64,000 nt of DNA from the NCBI GenBank assembly GCA_036244855.1, contig BQKZ01000618.1, positions 1 through 64,000 of the forward strand, written 5' to 3'. Position 1 is the first letter of the stretch, and each line of letters begins with the position of its first letter. The notes below the pieces were generated by a model. It was not told where the DNA came from, searched no databases, and saw nothing but the letters and a program-made list of their open reading frames with translations. This document shows positions 20,984-33,320 of this stretch, piece after piece. This stretch comes from Temnopleurus reevesii. Lineage: Eukaryota > Echinodermata > Echinoidea > Temnopleuroida > Temnopleuridae. The position numbers and the translations under genes were made by a program.

Positions 20984-23380
20984 GGTGGGGGGCGGGCGGC
21001 TTTCGGCGCACGCGTCACCCGGCGGGTCAGAGTTACAAGGGGCACCAAATTTGCCATTGAGGCAAGACAAATTAAAGTTGGTTGAGACACCACCCCAATC
21101 CATCGAGGGGGGGGGGGGGCCTTTAAATCTTGATATTGGGTGCTCGCTTGATTTATACTTTATTTTTTTTTTTGGAATAGATATTCCTTCTTATAAAAAC
21201 GCTAACTTAAGGACTATGCAACAATATCTGCATAAGAGTTTAACAGTTCGAAATGAATAGTCGAAATTTTACTTTTGTATTTCACGGGGATTAACCGATT
21301 TAAAAGTGTCAGACAATTTTTTTTTCACATGGGATTTCCCATGCTCAAAACATTATGATAATGTATTTCTGTTCTAAAAACTAAGTGAAACGACATTAAT
21401 GATTACATAATGCAAATTAGCATAGGCTATCCAATTGACATAAAATCACTCGATATTGAAACCATGACATAACATTTTCCCAAAAAAATATTGGGCTTTA
21501 ATCATTTGATTAAGATATAGGATTGAACGTGTCCAAATGATTAACTTTGTTGCAACAGTTGCACAAAGGCACGGATTAATCACGATGGCTTTGATTCGAT
21601 AGCAAATGACATCGTCTGCTTAGGAGTGCGGTAAGAAAGTAAAAAGGTGTGCGCGCCAAAATTTGTTGACGCCTCATCCGACCGGGTGGCTAATCGTCAT
21701 CATATCACGGACCATCGTCATAACTCTATTCCAAAAATTCTCTCTTCTTTCTAAATAGTTTCTAACATTCCATTTCCTGTGTGCGATTAATGAAGGCCTT
21801 CATATGTCAAAGCGAATCAAAGAAGCAAATCTCATATCTCTATTCTTTTCTGTCACGTGATTCAATGAAATCGGTTCAAATTTATGACAACGCTCTTGCC
21901 ACACGCAAAAATTTTCTTAACCCAGCACTACAGGTAGTGTTAACTGACGATTTAGCCCTACCTTTAGGCCAATTGGCTCTCTCACACGATTTATATAAAA
22001 TGGGATAACCCTGCTTTTAGTACGAGAATATTTGGCCCTGCAATTTAGGAGGGGTTGCGGTGCTAGGAGCTTTAGTTCTGGCCTAAAAAATCTAGTGAAA
22101 AAAAAACCCAATCTGGACCAACCCAGGTCAATGCTCTCAAGTACAAGGAGATGAGGTAATCAAATTGAAAACTCACAGCAAAATTTTAAAATTTCAATCG
22201 TCATTTTCAGATGATCTTTGGCTTTCCATTACCTGCTTATTGAATAGTGGATTGAATTTAGACAAAATGAAAAAAACAAGTCAAGAAAAAAAATTGATGA
22301 GGTCGACCGACGCTATATTTAAAAATAATAATAACAATGAACGGCTTTTATAAAACGATTATCAACTCTTCATGAGAATTCCCTTAGCGCTCTTCAATTG
22401 CAGCATTATTACATTGGCTTTAGCAGTGCAGCTATTAGCAGGATTAGGCGCATATTAAGCTTTTCAAGGAATAAATTCCTATCAGGTACCCATTCATCTC
22501 ACCTGGGTTGAGTGCAGCACAATGTGGATAAATTTCTTGCTGAAGGAAATAGCATTTGTCTAAGCTATCAGCTGTTGAATTGTCCAGGAGTGATACATTT
22601 GGTGTGTGAACAGAAGCATTTCTTCAGCCTGTCCTAGGCTGTAAGTTTGACCATATTTAGAGAAAAAGAAATTGATTTAGTATGAATTCATAAAGAGTAC
22701 AGGGTATTTGAAATTCCTTGGATAAGTTTTGCTAATGAAAAGAGTAAAAAAAGTGCTCGTATTGGAGGGCAAATAAAACAATAAGACGATTTGGGTTTAA
22801 ACCAGAAATGGAACAATGATAGAGATTCTTTGGAAGGCAGTTGCTTGACAACGTTCGTTTTATTTTCATATAGGCAGGAAGCACCAATCAGATCTCCAGT
22901 TGTTTTGGGATTTCTGATGACTATTTGAGGTTTGCTGACTGTGTTTTTGAGCACATGATCTCCCCCGACCAGAACAATTAACGAAAACGGGTGTGATTTA
23001 CTCTCCTTTTGGTGCTGCCATGTTCCACGGAAATATAAGAGGAAAAATAGGACTAGTTTGATGATTGTTTGTGATGTGATCACGGAATGATAGCATGTGT
23101 GCTTCTGGTTTGTTTGACGCAAAGGCTATCTTGCACTTTTCTTGAACTCTGTTGGCGCACTTGGTGACGCCCTTATGAATATCAGGCGATATCATTCAAC
23201 ATGTTCAAAGTGCTCTCTACGCTACTACAGGACGAAAAAAGAGTTAGGGATCACGATCAAATGTATAGAGAAAAAGTATACGAAGTTATATATTTCTGTG
23301 AATGTTCCTGAAACAACTCTCAATAACTTGCCCACATGACTGATGTCAATGGTTGCATGGTGTCTCTCACAAAATTGCAC

Positions 23381-23480
23381 TACAGTGGAATCTCCCTATA
23401 AAGAGATCTGATATGACAAAATATCTGCAATAAAGAGGTAAAAAATCTGGTCCCAGCTCTTTATAACTTATTGTTGTTTT
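23381..23480. repeat. TTATAAC-palindrome MITE, partial copy 5
   Basis: TACAGTGGAATCTCCCTATA then AAGAGATC, and later GGTCCCAGCTCTTTATAA, match the family but the right TIR is lost. Confidence 0.6.
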
Positions 23481-23799
23481 TTATAATTTATTTATTCATT
23501 TTTGGATGGTCCCTAGCACATCGTTATACCGATGTTCAAATGAGAATAGCTCATCATCCCAATGCGTTGCACATCAAAATCATTTCGGCATCATGGCATG
23601 AAGGAAGATTTGGTTGGGAAGTTTGGGAATAAAAACACTAGGGTTAGGGTTAGGAGTAGTCTCAAATGTGAACAGAGGGATAAACCTGAACATTATCATT
23701 ATTGATATTATTTGAAGAAAAAAATGGATGTGTTGTATGTATGTAGTTTGCGACCCAAAGCTTTGAAAAGATGAGAGTATTCTGGCGCCAATAACCCCT

Positions 23800-23930
23800 T
23801 TCTCCTTTTCTTCTTTCCCTCTTCTGCCCTCCCTCTCTCCCTCCGATCCTCCCTCCCTCTCCCCCTCTCTCTGTCTCTCCATCTCTCCCTCCCCTCTCTC
23901 TCTATCTCTATCTCTATCTGTCACTCCGCC
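23800..23930. repeat. Pyrimidine-rich CTCTCC tract
   Basis: About 130 bases of C/T-rich simple sequence (TCCCTCT, CTCTCTATCTC variants). Confidence 0.9.
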
Positions 23931-24423
23931 CCCACTATTCCCCAGTCCCTATTTCTCCCTTTCTCGATCTAAGTCTCTCCTAATATCTTTCGTCTTCCTT
24001 TTAATCTAAATTCAACCATTTACCATTCCTTTAATGATCCACTTTTGTTACTTTAATTATTGTTAGCATGAGCTTTGGAGAAAAAAAAATCGAGCTTCAA
24101 TTCATTAAGCTGAATTCTCACGTATTGCTTAAAAAGACTTCTCTGGCCAGAACAATTTAAAGTACACAGTAATCAGCTATTAAAGGAAAAGTCAGACGAC
24201 TCTTCCTCAAACTGTCTGCAAGTAGTTTTTTTTTTATTTTTGTCTCAACAATAAGCCAGAATACAACTACATGAATATAAGCTGAACGTTTGTTACAAGA
24301 GTCACAATCTTTTGAATTTGAAAGAGATATTCACCTTCAAATGATCTCTCTCCCTCACTCATACACATCCATACACACATAGACACATGCACCATACAAG
24401 GACAAGAAATACATATTCATTCG

Positions 24424-24690
24424 CAAACATTCATATAGTACACTTTTATCAAATTAAGCACACACACATACACATAAACAAACAGACATACGCAACCTAC
24501 CAGCACAACACACGCACATTCATTTGTATGCATTCATTGAGTACACTTATCAAATCCAGCACACACGTACACACAGACAAACAGTCACACATACACACAA
24601 ACATAAACATGCATCCCTCCAAACACAACATGCCCATTCATTCACAAACATTCATAGAGTACACATTTATCAAATCAAACACACACATAT
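24424..24690. repeat. CA-rich minisatellite, three copies
   Basis: The phrase GAGTACAC..TATCAAATC..CACACAC occurs three times (near 24437, 24540 and 24657) with intervening CA-rich sequence, so the period is just over 100 bases. The apparent ORFs are repeat-encoded. Confidence 0.8.
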
Positions 24691-24863
24691 GCTTTATCAT
24701 TTCCAAATCAATTGAATAATCTTTTTCTATTCCTCTTAACCACTTGCATATCCCATTATCGAGCTAGGTTTGAGCAAATAAATGTGTAATGAAGTATATA
24801 GAAAATTATTTTCAGTGTTTCCTTTATCATTGCAAAAGGCTAGAAAAGTAAAATGTTCTAATG

Positions 24864-25037
24864 ACACAATATAAACTATTTCCGAAAAATTAAGTCAAAC
24901 GCAAATTCAATGCTCATTTGTAATGCTATTGAAATCGGAACCAGCATTTCATTGTTGTGTCCGCACAGTTGAATACAGGACGTACGGATCTATTGTCTGC
25001 GTTTGACTTAATTTTTCGGAAATAGTTTATATCGTGT
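24864..25037. mobile_element. MITE with near-perfect ~40-bp TIRs (174 bp)
   Basis: ATATAAACTATTTCCGAAAA then ATTAAGTCAAACGC on the left (from about 24869) is repeated exactly, in inverse, at about 24999-25032. The two arms differ only at the outermost and innermost bases. The unique core is about 95 bases. The near-identity of the arms suggests a recent insertion or hairpin-driven correction. Confidence 0.9.
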
Positions 25038-25039
25038 TT

Positions 25040-28000
25040 AATAAAAAAGTTTCGCAATCACGTTTCCACTCATAAACCTCCATAACCATCACTTCACAAG
25101 ACAAAAGAGACTAGATGGTCTTAGTTACACTGAACTCGATCTGGGCATAAGGACCCAAACTTTATTGCAATATCGCTTCCCTAATAAATTAAAAGAAATT
25201 ATTTACTTTGGAAAGAGCAAACAATACAACATATGATAACAACATTTATGATGATCAATGAAAATGAGACAACAAAATAGTAAAGACAAAAATAATAGAT
25301 GAAAGAAATATGCATGATCTATGAATGAAAATGAATGAAAAGCTACAGCCTACTTTTGACATGAAAAATGATATCTACATTACTCTCATTTTTTGTATGT
25401 TCCTAGTCTCATATCTGTAATTTGTACATAATTTTGTTACAAGAATAAGATTGTACATTAATCTGTTAGTTACATCTGATAGTTTGCTTCATATGAAGAA
25501 AGATACACTAGAGCTGGATACTACAAGTAGCAGAATATTGAGAACAAATATAGAGCACCTTAGATTTACACAGATGAGGTACCCCAGAAAGGTTTATCAG
25601 TATGTTGCTACTGTTTTCACAAAGTGGCAAATGTACTGAAAAATATCTAGTTTTTCTTGTGACTGTCACCTCATGGAGGTGGCAACGAAACATAGATTAT
25701 TCCATACCTGATCAAGTAATATACAAGACAAAGCTAAATTGATTTTTGTTGTTTAAAGTTCTGGAGATTAAATCTTATAAAGTAATTCAATTGTGGTCTG
25801 CACCAGATGCTACTTGAAAACGGATCATATGAAATGTATCCAAAAATATCATAGTAATGTACAGAACAGCACATGTTAAAAATGTATGCTAATTTACAGC
25901 AATTCTGGAACAAGATATCTCGTAACACCTGTGCCGTATTTGCTCTATTTTCTCCCTACATGTTTCCCAGTCATGCGAATGTAGGTGTTGAATCGCAGAG
26001 TACTAAGTAGAATCTGCAAATTTATGACAATGAAAATCCAATCACCCATCAAAATGAAGTTCAAACAATTTTGGATGGAGCAGAAAAATGACAAAGTCAT
26101 TGAGTTAACAGATTCGCTAACACTATTCCATATTGTAAAATATATTAACAGACACAAATAAAAAAGAACAAATATTAAAGGAACAAAAATGTATCAAAAT
26201 CAATGATCAAGTTGGATGAGGAAATAAAGTGCAGGAACATTTATACAAAACATGGACACAGATGATCATAAAAATTGTCTATTTTGTTAATAATTACAAT
26301 GATATCATATACAAATGGACACAAACATCAGGAATGTCTATATTCTTTCTAGGTCGGTCAAGTAGCATTATCTTCACAGGATATTTACGAATCGCTCAAT
26401 ATACAGCAAATGCAGGAGGACTAGATGTGACAATCTATTAATTTCAGAGGGGTATTGAAGTATTTATACTATTTGAGGGTACTTAGGAGAGTGTTTTGAA
26501 CTGTCTCACACTCTAGAACAGACTGGTTAAACTTCTACCTACATCAGAACGTAATACTGAAAATGATTCTCAATCACCTTTGTCAAAGTTGATCGAATAG
26601 AAACTTCTCTGCAAAGAAATATCAACAACACATCATTCACAATTATAAACATGGATGAAAAATAATCACGTTAAAATGTATATATTAGAAGATTATTACA
26701 TTTAAAATTTCAAATATCTAACATGAATTTGTTACAGATGAAACACTTTTTTAAAGACTTTCAATTAAATGAGAAATTTTAAACAAGCTTTGTCATTTAG
26801 TAGTACTACAACTAGGTGTTTCAAAATGAAATAAATTAAATAGAAAAACAAGCATTTAAACAAAACGAGAATGCAAACAAATAATGCGTTTAAACCCTGT
26901 TGGTTTCCTCTTCTCACCCTCCAGCCCCCATGCAACAAATACCAATCACATAATGCACCTCACTTACAGGGTCGTCATAAAACATCTACTTGAGTTTTGT
27001 ACAGCATTATAACATATACATATCTATTACACATTACATACTGGCCAAAGTTAAAACCATGCAGTACAGTACAATACTTCGAAAAATGTCCAAATTCAGA
27101 GGGAAATTCAGCAAGAGAAAGGTCAGCGACTACAGCAAAATCAGTGCTTAAAAACATCTTTTTATATTTATGTTTAAAATTTACAGGAGTGGTGATAAAG
27201 GTAACTTGGTTATGTAAGAATATTCACTATGAGAGATATAAATATATCAAATCATTGGAAAAAAAGGGATGAAAATATTCAAATATTCAGCATAGATAGG
27301 CCGATTGTGAATAACACAGTCCCTATCTATTGGTTCATTTTGAATTTAAAGAAAATGGTGGAAAGAAATTACATAGGAGCAAATCACTCCATCCAAAATT
27401 ATGGCACAAAACAAAAACCTAGGTCTACAAGCACTCAGATGCAGCAAGTATCTGTGAATATATTTTCTTGGGTGCTATTTCAATGGAGAGAATGGCAAAT
27501 TACGAGATGTATGATATCTGCATAGTGTCGTGGCAAGTTTTTCATATTACACATTTTACTTTCAGTATTTGGCGCTAAAAATGAGTAAAATATAGTCCAA
27601 TATTTTAAGGATAGACATTTACAGAAAATTATGTGGCTATATGTAGTTCCAGGTAGCGTTATAACGAGAATTGGTATGGTGAAAACAACTTGTAGTTTGA
27701 CAAGCTTTCACGTGAGACAAAATTTTGTTGAGTTTTATATCAGATAAAATGGACTGTTTTATTCATTCATCAGATGAGACATGAATGAACTTAATCAAAA
27801 TCACTAATGGCAAGTGATAACTATAACATATGATTGAAATTATTTAATAACTGAAATCAATTTTGGATATTACGTGTCACGATCCTGACTAGTTGTAAAA
27901 AGATCAGTCACTTATAATTTGGGTAACTTTATATCAGATCACGTGACATCATGTAGAAAATAAATGTATCTGCCTCTACAAACTATAATGCTTCAAGGAA

Positions 28001-28953
28001 TTGCCAACAGTTCAGCTACCCATTGCCAGCAATTTAAATCAATGAATAAATAATGAATATACAAAGTTAGGGAAGCTACATACATAAGGTAATGTCCATC
28101 TCAATTAGGATTTCGTTGATACAAATTCACAACTAACGACCATTAAATAAAGTTTATACATGTATACATTATTTCCCAACTTTCCCATGTTGCACTTCAA
28201 AGCTTTGGTAAACTATCAATTAATTTGGCATAGTGATGAAATGATAGTGAATGAGAGAGATAAATATCCATGGCAACTTTGAACTTAAAACGTTTCAAAC
28301 TAGAGTCTAAAATCTGATCTCCGATGAATGTCAAGAGAGATTTGTAAACAAACTACATGTATTAAAAAGGATAATATAGAAACAGCCAAAGTTGATTCAA
28401 AGAGCTCTACAGTAATGTTCATATCACATATTGAATTGCATGGTTGTATTTACATCAATTTACAATGAAAACAGTATTTTTGTACAAACTACTGATATCC
28501 CAATATGTTCATTCTTCCAGTAACTTTCCATTTGTAGATTTGGGAAGGTGGGAAAATACAAAGACAGCACACATTTATCATAATCTGTAATAGCCTCACA
28601 AAATACTTTGTACATCATCTAAACAGTTCTCAATCTTGGGCAATGTCTTCTGCATAATTAAGAGCATTTCAGTCTCCAAAGCACAACTCTTTTCACGAGA
28701 GTTGCTATAAACACATTGCCTTTCATTCCTATACATCCATTTTATTTCTCCATGACGAATCTTTGCATTTTTGCATCCAGTTCTGATCCTTTTTCACGTA
28801 GTAACCAAATCTAGTCGCACAAGTCAAGAATTCACCATCTAATAGCCAAAGAGTCACTAAGGGTTAAGCAGTATCTGTACTGTTTCTTATGTACATTATA
28901 TTTCACGGCCAGCTGAAGGGCAGTGTTACCATGGAGACCAGAATAGGCGTGGT
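25040..28953 (-). other. Probable DACH 3' UTR and downstream flank
   Basis: AT-rich DNA downstream of the DACH stop codon with no other gene recognised. On the minus strand AATAAA occurs at 28741-28746, 27758-27763 and 25161-25166, any of which could be a polyadenylation site. The length of the UTR cannot be fixed from sequence. Confidence 0.4.
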
Positions 28954-29009
28954 TTAAGTAGCCAGGCCTGGATTGAAGAGGAGGGAGTTCTTGAAGTACA
29001 TTCTGGCAT
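28954..29009 (-). CDS. dach: DACH last coding exon
   Basis: Acceptor TACACAG. The exon starts AT, completing GAT (Asp) with the previous exon's last G, and encodes ARMYFKNSLLFNPGLAT and TAA. LQDARMYFK parallels IQDGRLYLK at the end of vertebrate DACH proteins, which fixes this as the true C terminus. Confidence 0.93.
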
Positions 29010-29178
29010 CTGTGTAGGGAGGAAGAAGATGAACAGAGAAATCTATGGTAAATGATGGTGTTCTGGATAAGAAAGCTATGTTACAAAATGTAAAAACACT
29101 ATTTTCCATTCAGTTAATATTTGCACTTAAGTTAAGTAATTGCTTCAAAAAATGTATAAACGATGAGTGTAATAGTCA

Positions 29179-29402
29179 GGTTTACTGATAGATGCACATT
29201 TAATGCATACTCTATACAAAAAGGTTGTTCATGATGACCCAAAGGTTGTCAGATGTTTGACCAATATACATATAGTAACAAGTAGTGTATGCAAACTGGT
29301 ATTCCAACTATTGTAGTCCAATTGCTCCAAACAGGTTTAAGGAATACACTGTAACTGTTTACTGGCAAGACACATGCATAAATTTGAATCTATGAGTAAA
29401 CC
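29179..29402. mobile_element. MITE family GGATTTACTAATAGAT, copy 2 (~224 bp)
   Basis: GGTTTACTGATAGATGCACA at the left and, reverse complemented, GGTTTACTCATAGATTCAAA at the right form TIRs. It aligns along its length with 16023-16241. Confidence 0.88.
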
Positions 29403-30648
29403 TTTTTTACGTAAGTTTTCCTAAATATCAATGATAAATAATGGTGGCAGCAGTGGGATAAGCCTGGTGAATGTGAAATAAAATCTACTATTTGGAGTTC
29501 CTTCAAGCTTAAGAGGACGATAACTGATTATCACTGACTGAAGTTATCCTACATTTATATAACATATATTGGTGGCAGGAGTGGGATGCGTCTGAAGAAA
29601 GTTCTTACTTTCAATACAAAACCATACATGATTTCGTGCTAGCGAATAAAGACGACAAACAGTATCATTTTTCTTTTGCAATCAATTTCAGGGGGTCGAC
29701 TTTATTCAAACAGACTTTGAAAATACTCTAATATGTTATTAAATAGTGTATTTTGTGACTTGTTTCATTGCAGCTTAAAAAGTGATTAAACATACGAACC
29801 GGCCGTTATCTCTCCCCAAAGGGATCTGTATAATTAACAGTGCGTTGTAACATGTTTCTGTTTCCCCATCACTTATTATTTACTGGTATCAAAATACCAG
29901 GAATTGAAATCATTGTTGTGTGGCAAATTTGTCTCTCAAAAAATATTTCAAAATATTGATTTCCAACACTCAATAATTTTAGAGAGCCAGGAACTGCATG
30001 AGCAACATTTGTATTATCCTACTCTTGATGAAGAGAATAAATGTATACCTCTCTAATAAACTGAAATGAGAATTTAATCAGAGAGAGTGCTTCGCAGCTA
30101 TTAAAATCCAATCATATGCACACAAACGAAAAAACAATAGCTCATTTTCTATTAGCATTCAATTTCTTTGCCATTTGAATGTAATTAAACCCTATCACTC
30201 AATTAGTATTCAACTCCTCTCCATGCATCAGCACAATCGGGAACCAAGTGATATTAATGTTTTTAACTGTCCTCCATCTAATGATTTTACAGGGAACAGA
30301 CTAATTTGGATTACCACCTTACATCTGTATGGCGCTATCTGGCCTTTAATTGGCACTGCATAATTACATTCATTTGCTTGCGCTAGGTTAAATCTATTGC
30401 CGAAATGAACATAATTAAGAACCAGTCCAATTAATAAAACAGTGGCATCGTTAGATCTGGGTCATTGCACTTTCCTCTTAAGTAACAAACTGCATTTTCA
30501 GCTCAATTAATTTGAAGAATAACCATGCAAAAGCTCATTATGATGATGATTACCTTGATGACTGTCTGTGAATCTAATATTGCAATATTGAAGCATATTG
30601 TAAAGACTAACTGTTTTGTGTGTGTCTTGGTGTTCATTGTGTTCTACT

Positions 30649-30891
30649 AGGTGTCTAAAAATGTTAACTTTTGATATGGCTATAGATTATAAAATAGTTC
30701 AATTATATGCAGCTTTGTTGTTATGTACTGCTTACTATTAAGTATGAATCATATTTGAGGATTCTCATGTCATATTTGAGTTCAACTTATAAACTTCAAC
30801 TTCCATAAATTACAAAGAAACTGCATATAATTGAGTTATTTGGTATCTAATAGCCATGACAAAAGTGTGAAGTGTTTTTTTTAGACACACT
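30649..30891. mobile_element. MITE with GTGTCTAAAAA ends (~243 bp)
   Basis: Left GGTGTCTAAAAATGTTAACT..TCAATTATATGCAG and right CTGCATATAATTGAGTTATT..TTAGACACACT are inverted over about 65 bases, with the TATGGCTAT block also shared. Confidence 0.85.
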
Positions 30892-32917
30892 GTAGATAAT
30901 ACTGTATTTCAGTTCTTCCCTTTTATTGGTTCCAAATGACCATGATGATGCAAAATTTGTTTAAGATTACGATGACACTTCTTGCTTGAAAAAGAAAAAG
31001 CATCGACATCCAAGAAGAGTGAAACTGGATCCCAACTAAGAAATGCATTCATGGCCAAATTTTAAATGATACATATTAATAGAAGCATTTCTTTAATTTG
31101 TCCAATTTTCTTATTGATTGATTTTATATAATTCAGTCTTACAGTTTATAATGGGAAAGGAAACTAATGAAATAACAAAAAACAAACAAAGATGTATTAA
31201 ACGATAAATATACGTTTGATTTTGTTGGCTTCATTGTTTTCGGAGGTGAATTTATAACTACTCCAAAACGAAGGGGAAATCTCTATTGCTCCTTGATATC
31301 CTAAAACTTGGAAGAACTAATGAATGAAATGCTATGGCGTCCTTTTTTATATTCTTTATACGCAAAACGTTTGATAAATCAAAATTTGGGTTAGGCACAT
31401 AACTTCGGAAATTAAAAAAAATCTATGATTGAACAGGCAGCTTATAATTTTACATGTAATTTGCTACTGGCTATCTGTGAGGAAATCCAAATATCATATC
31501 AAAACGCTGCCAAAAAACTGTCATTCCCGTAATTTGTATTTTGAATTGAGGTTCCGAAAATCTGGCTGTTTATCGTCATGGTTGATATAGATATTAATGA
31601 CAACTGAGGTGGCCTTGAAAATGTATTTTTCAGGATGTTATCAATGTAAAACTCTGCCCCTGTCCATCAATTTAGAATTGACCTACTGGATACCTTTCAA
31701 CAAATGGCTGTAAATTATTTGTCTGGGGTTTTGTTTGCTATTTACAAATAACAAAGTTGAATAAGAGGGAGAAACAAAGGCCTTAACCATAAGGTGTTGA
31801 AATGAAAAAGCACCCATTGAAATAAAGCACTAAGAGACACAGATGATGGTAAATGGAGAGATTTGATCTTAAAAAGTAGCTACAAGACCAAGATTTTGAT
31901 TGTGTGTGGGTCTAAATGAGGAAAGGGACAAGGGTCATCGTAAGATGGTTGCATGAATAAAGTAGATGTATCATATGAATGGGGGTATTTGTGTGCCTTT
32001 AATTTTAGATTGAGAAAGTATGGGGGAATTACCATGCATTCAAAGAGTGTCAGTCTACTTGTTGCTCTGAAAGTTTCTTTATATTCACGCAGCTGTCTTA
32101 TGAATGTATGTTGATTAGTTAGACCAACAATTATAGAACATGGGTTAGTGAGTCAAACATATGGTTGCCTATTATCAAAATATTACATAGATAAATATAT
32201 TCTGATGGCACATTATATTAATTAAATAAATTAGTCCTTTAATAAATAAAACAATTCTACAATAGCTACTGGAAGCAGGAAGGCGCAGGGTGGCATACAA
32301 TAAGAGGAGGGTGGGTAGCATTGGGCACGGGTTGCGTAGGGTAGGGGAAATGTTGGGTTGGTATATGGAAAATATTGGGTAGGATAGAATTAGGAATATT
32401 TGATGTAGGGTAGAGGTTGAATTATATCTGATAGGATGAAAGGAAATTTGATGACTGGGTTACAACTGTGAAAATATGAGAATATGATTTAAAGGAAGGT
32501 TGATGTATATGATGGTAAACTGACATGGGAAATATATTGTAGAAGCTATGTTATCTTATGACACGTTAGTCCAAATTAGGGTGAGATATAATGAGGATTA
32601 AAGTTAAAGACCAAAAAAGGTTTTGTGGTCATGAAGCATGCGTAATGATATTTCAGAAATATTATATTGCATGGTCATTGGATAGATAATTACAGAAGGG
32701 TTTATAAAGTAGAAAGAAATGTGGGTTTCGAGACCAACTTGGGGGATGGACAGATGATAGGAAGTAAAAGAATATATCATGATCACGATGGATGATCTAT
32801 AAAGGAAAATGATAAGGCAAGGTTATAATGTATCAGGGGTGGAAGGAGAATGGCATGAGAATGGAGGAAGAGGCGCGAGAAGGAGGAGAATAGATAAGGA
32901 GGAGGAGAAGGAGAATG

Positions 32918-32995
32918 GATTAGGAGGATGAATTAGGAGAATGAATTAGGAGAATGGATCAGGAGAATGGATGAGGAGGATGGATTAGGGGAGGG
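32918..32995. repeat. 13-bp minisatellite, six units
   Basis: Units such as GATTAGGAGGATG, AATTAGGAGAATG (twice), GATCAGGAGAATG and GATGAGGAGGATG follow head to tail within a longer purine-rich tract (about 32850-33010). Confidence 0.9.
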
Positions 32996-33050
32996 GGAGA
33001 TTAAGGGGGCCACACCTGTCCGCATTAAGGATGCGTGCTTCCGTTAATAC

Positions 33051-33131
33051 CTTGGAGTCTGCTGACAGCCTCATTCCGTACCACATTGTTAGCTCGCTCA
33101 CGATCAATCTCCATCTCTGGTGACCTTTCCT
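33051..33131 (-). CDS. dach: DACH coding exon (C-terminal tail)
   Basis: Acceptor TTTTCAG, donor GTATTA, 81 bases with phase 1 at both ends. Encodes ERSPEMEIDRERANNVVRNE then AVSRLQ, aligning with the vertebrate DSLTPEIEADR...ERTIQ segment. If the donor is not used, translation would add GINGSTHP and stop. Confidence 0.9.
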
Positions 33132-33301
33132 CTGAAAAGTAAAGAAAGATTAAATAATCATAATTATTAATCTATTCTCTAAATGCATCTTTAACATATA
33201 TTAAACATCACATTGGATCATGTTTCAATTATCATACACAACTTCTCCAAGTGAAAATCAGCCTTCATAAATAAAGCTGAAGAAACCATAGACTTTAGCA
33301 G

Positions 33302-33320
33302 TGCAGCGCCCCCTAGTGGT
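33302..33320 (-). promoter_or_regulatory. CTCF-consensus site
   Basis: The minus strand reads CTACCACTAGGGGGCGCTG, matching all 19 positions of the vertebrate CTCF consensus YDRCCASYAGRKGGCRSYV. It lies about 170 bases 5' (in gene sense) of the 33051-33131 exon, inside an intron. Binding is inferred from motif only. Confidence 0.6.

Larger units (their letters stand above)
20984..24860. other. Intergenic region right of the gap
   Basis: No recognisable gene. The first ~140 bases are GC-rich with a G-run near 21106 and may be low-quality contig end. Minus-strand open frame 22688-23122 (144 codons) shows no family motif. There is a truncated TTATAAC MITE (23381), a pyrimidine-rich tract (about 23800-23930) and a CA-rich minisatellite (24424). 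Confidence 0.5.
29010..33050 (-). other. Last DACH intron
   Basis: A 4 kb intron holding two MITEs (29179, 30649), a G-rich stretch (32285-32420), a 13-bp minisatellite (32918) and a TAAT-rich block (about 30150-30450) that may be regulatory. No other coding sequence seen. Confidence 0.7.

Noticed and set aside
19924..21093. Open frames of up to 389 codons on both strands
   Set aside because: They are almost entirely the N gap; only the few flanking residues are real sequence.
22688..23122. 144-codon minus-strand ORF right of the gap
   Set aside because: No family motif or splice context recognised; probably chance.
23638..23656. Short TTAGGG-like run (TAGGGTTAGGGTTAGG)
   Set aside because: Fewer than three units, expected by chance or from ordinary simple repeats; not evidence of an interstitial telomere.
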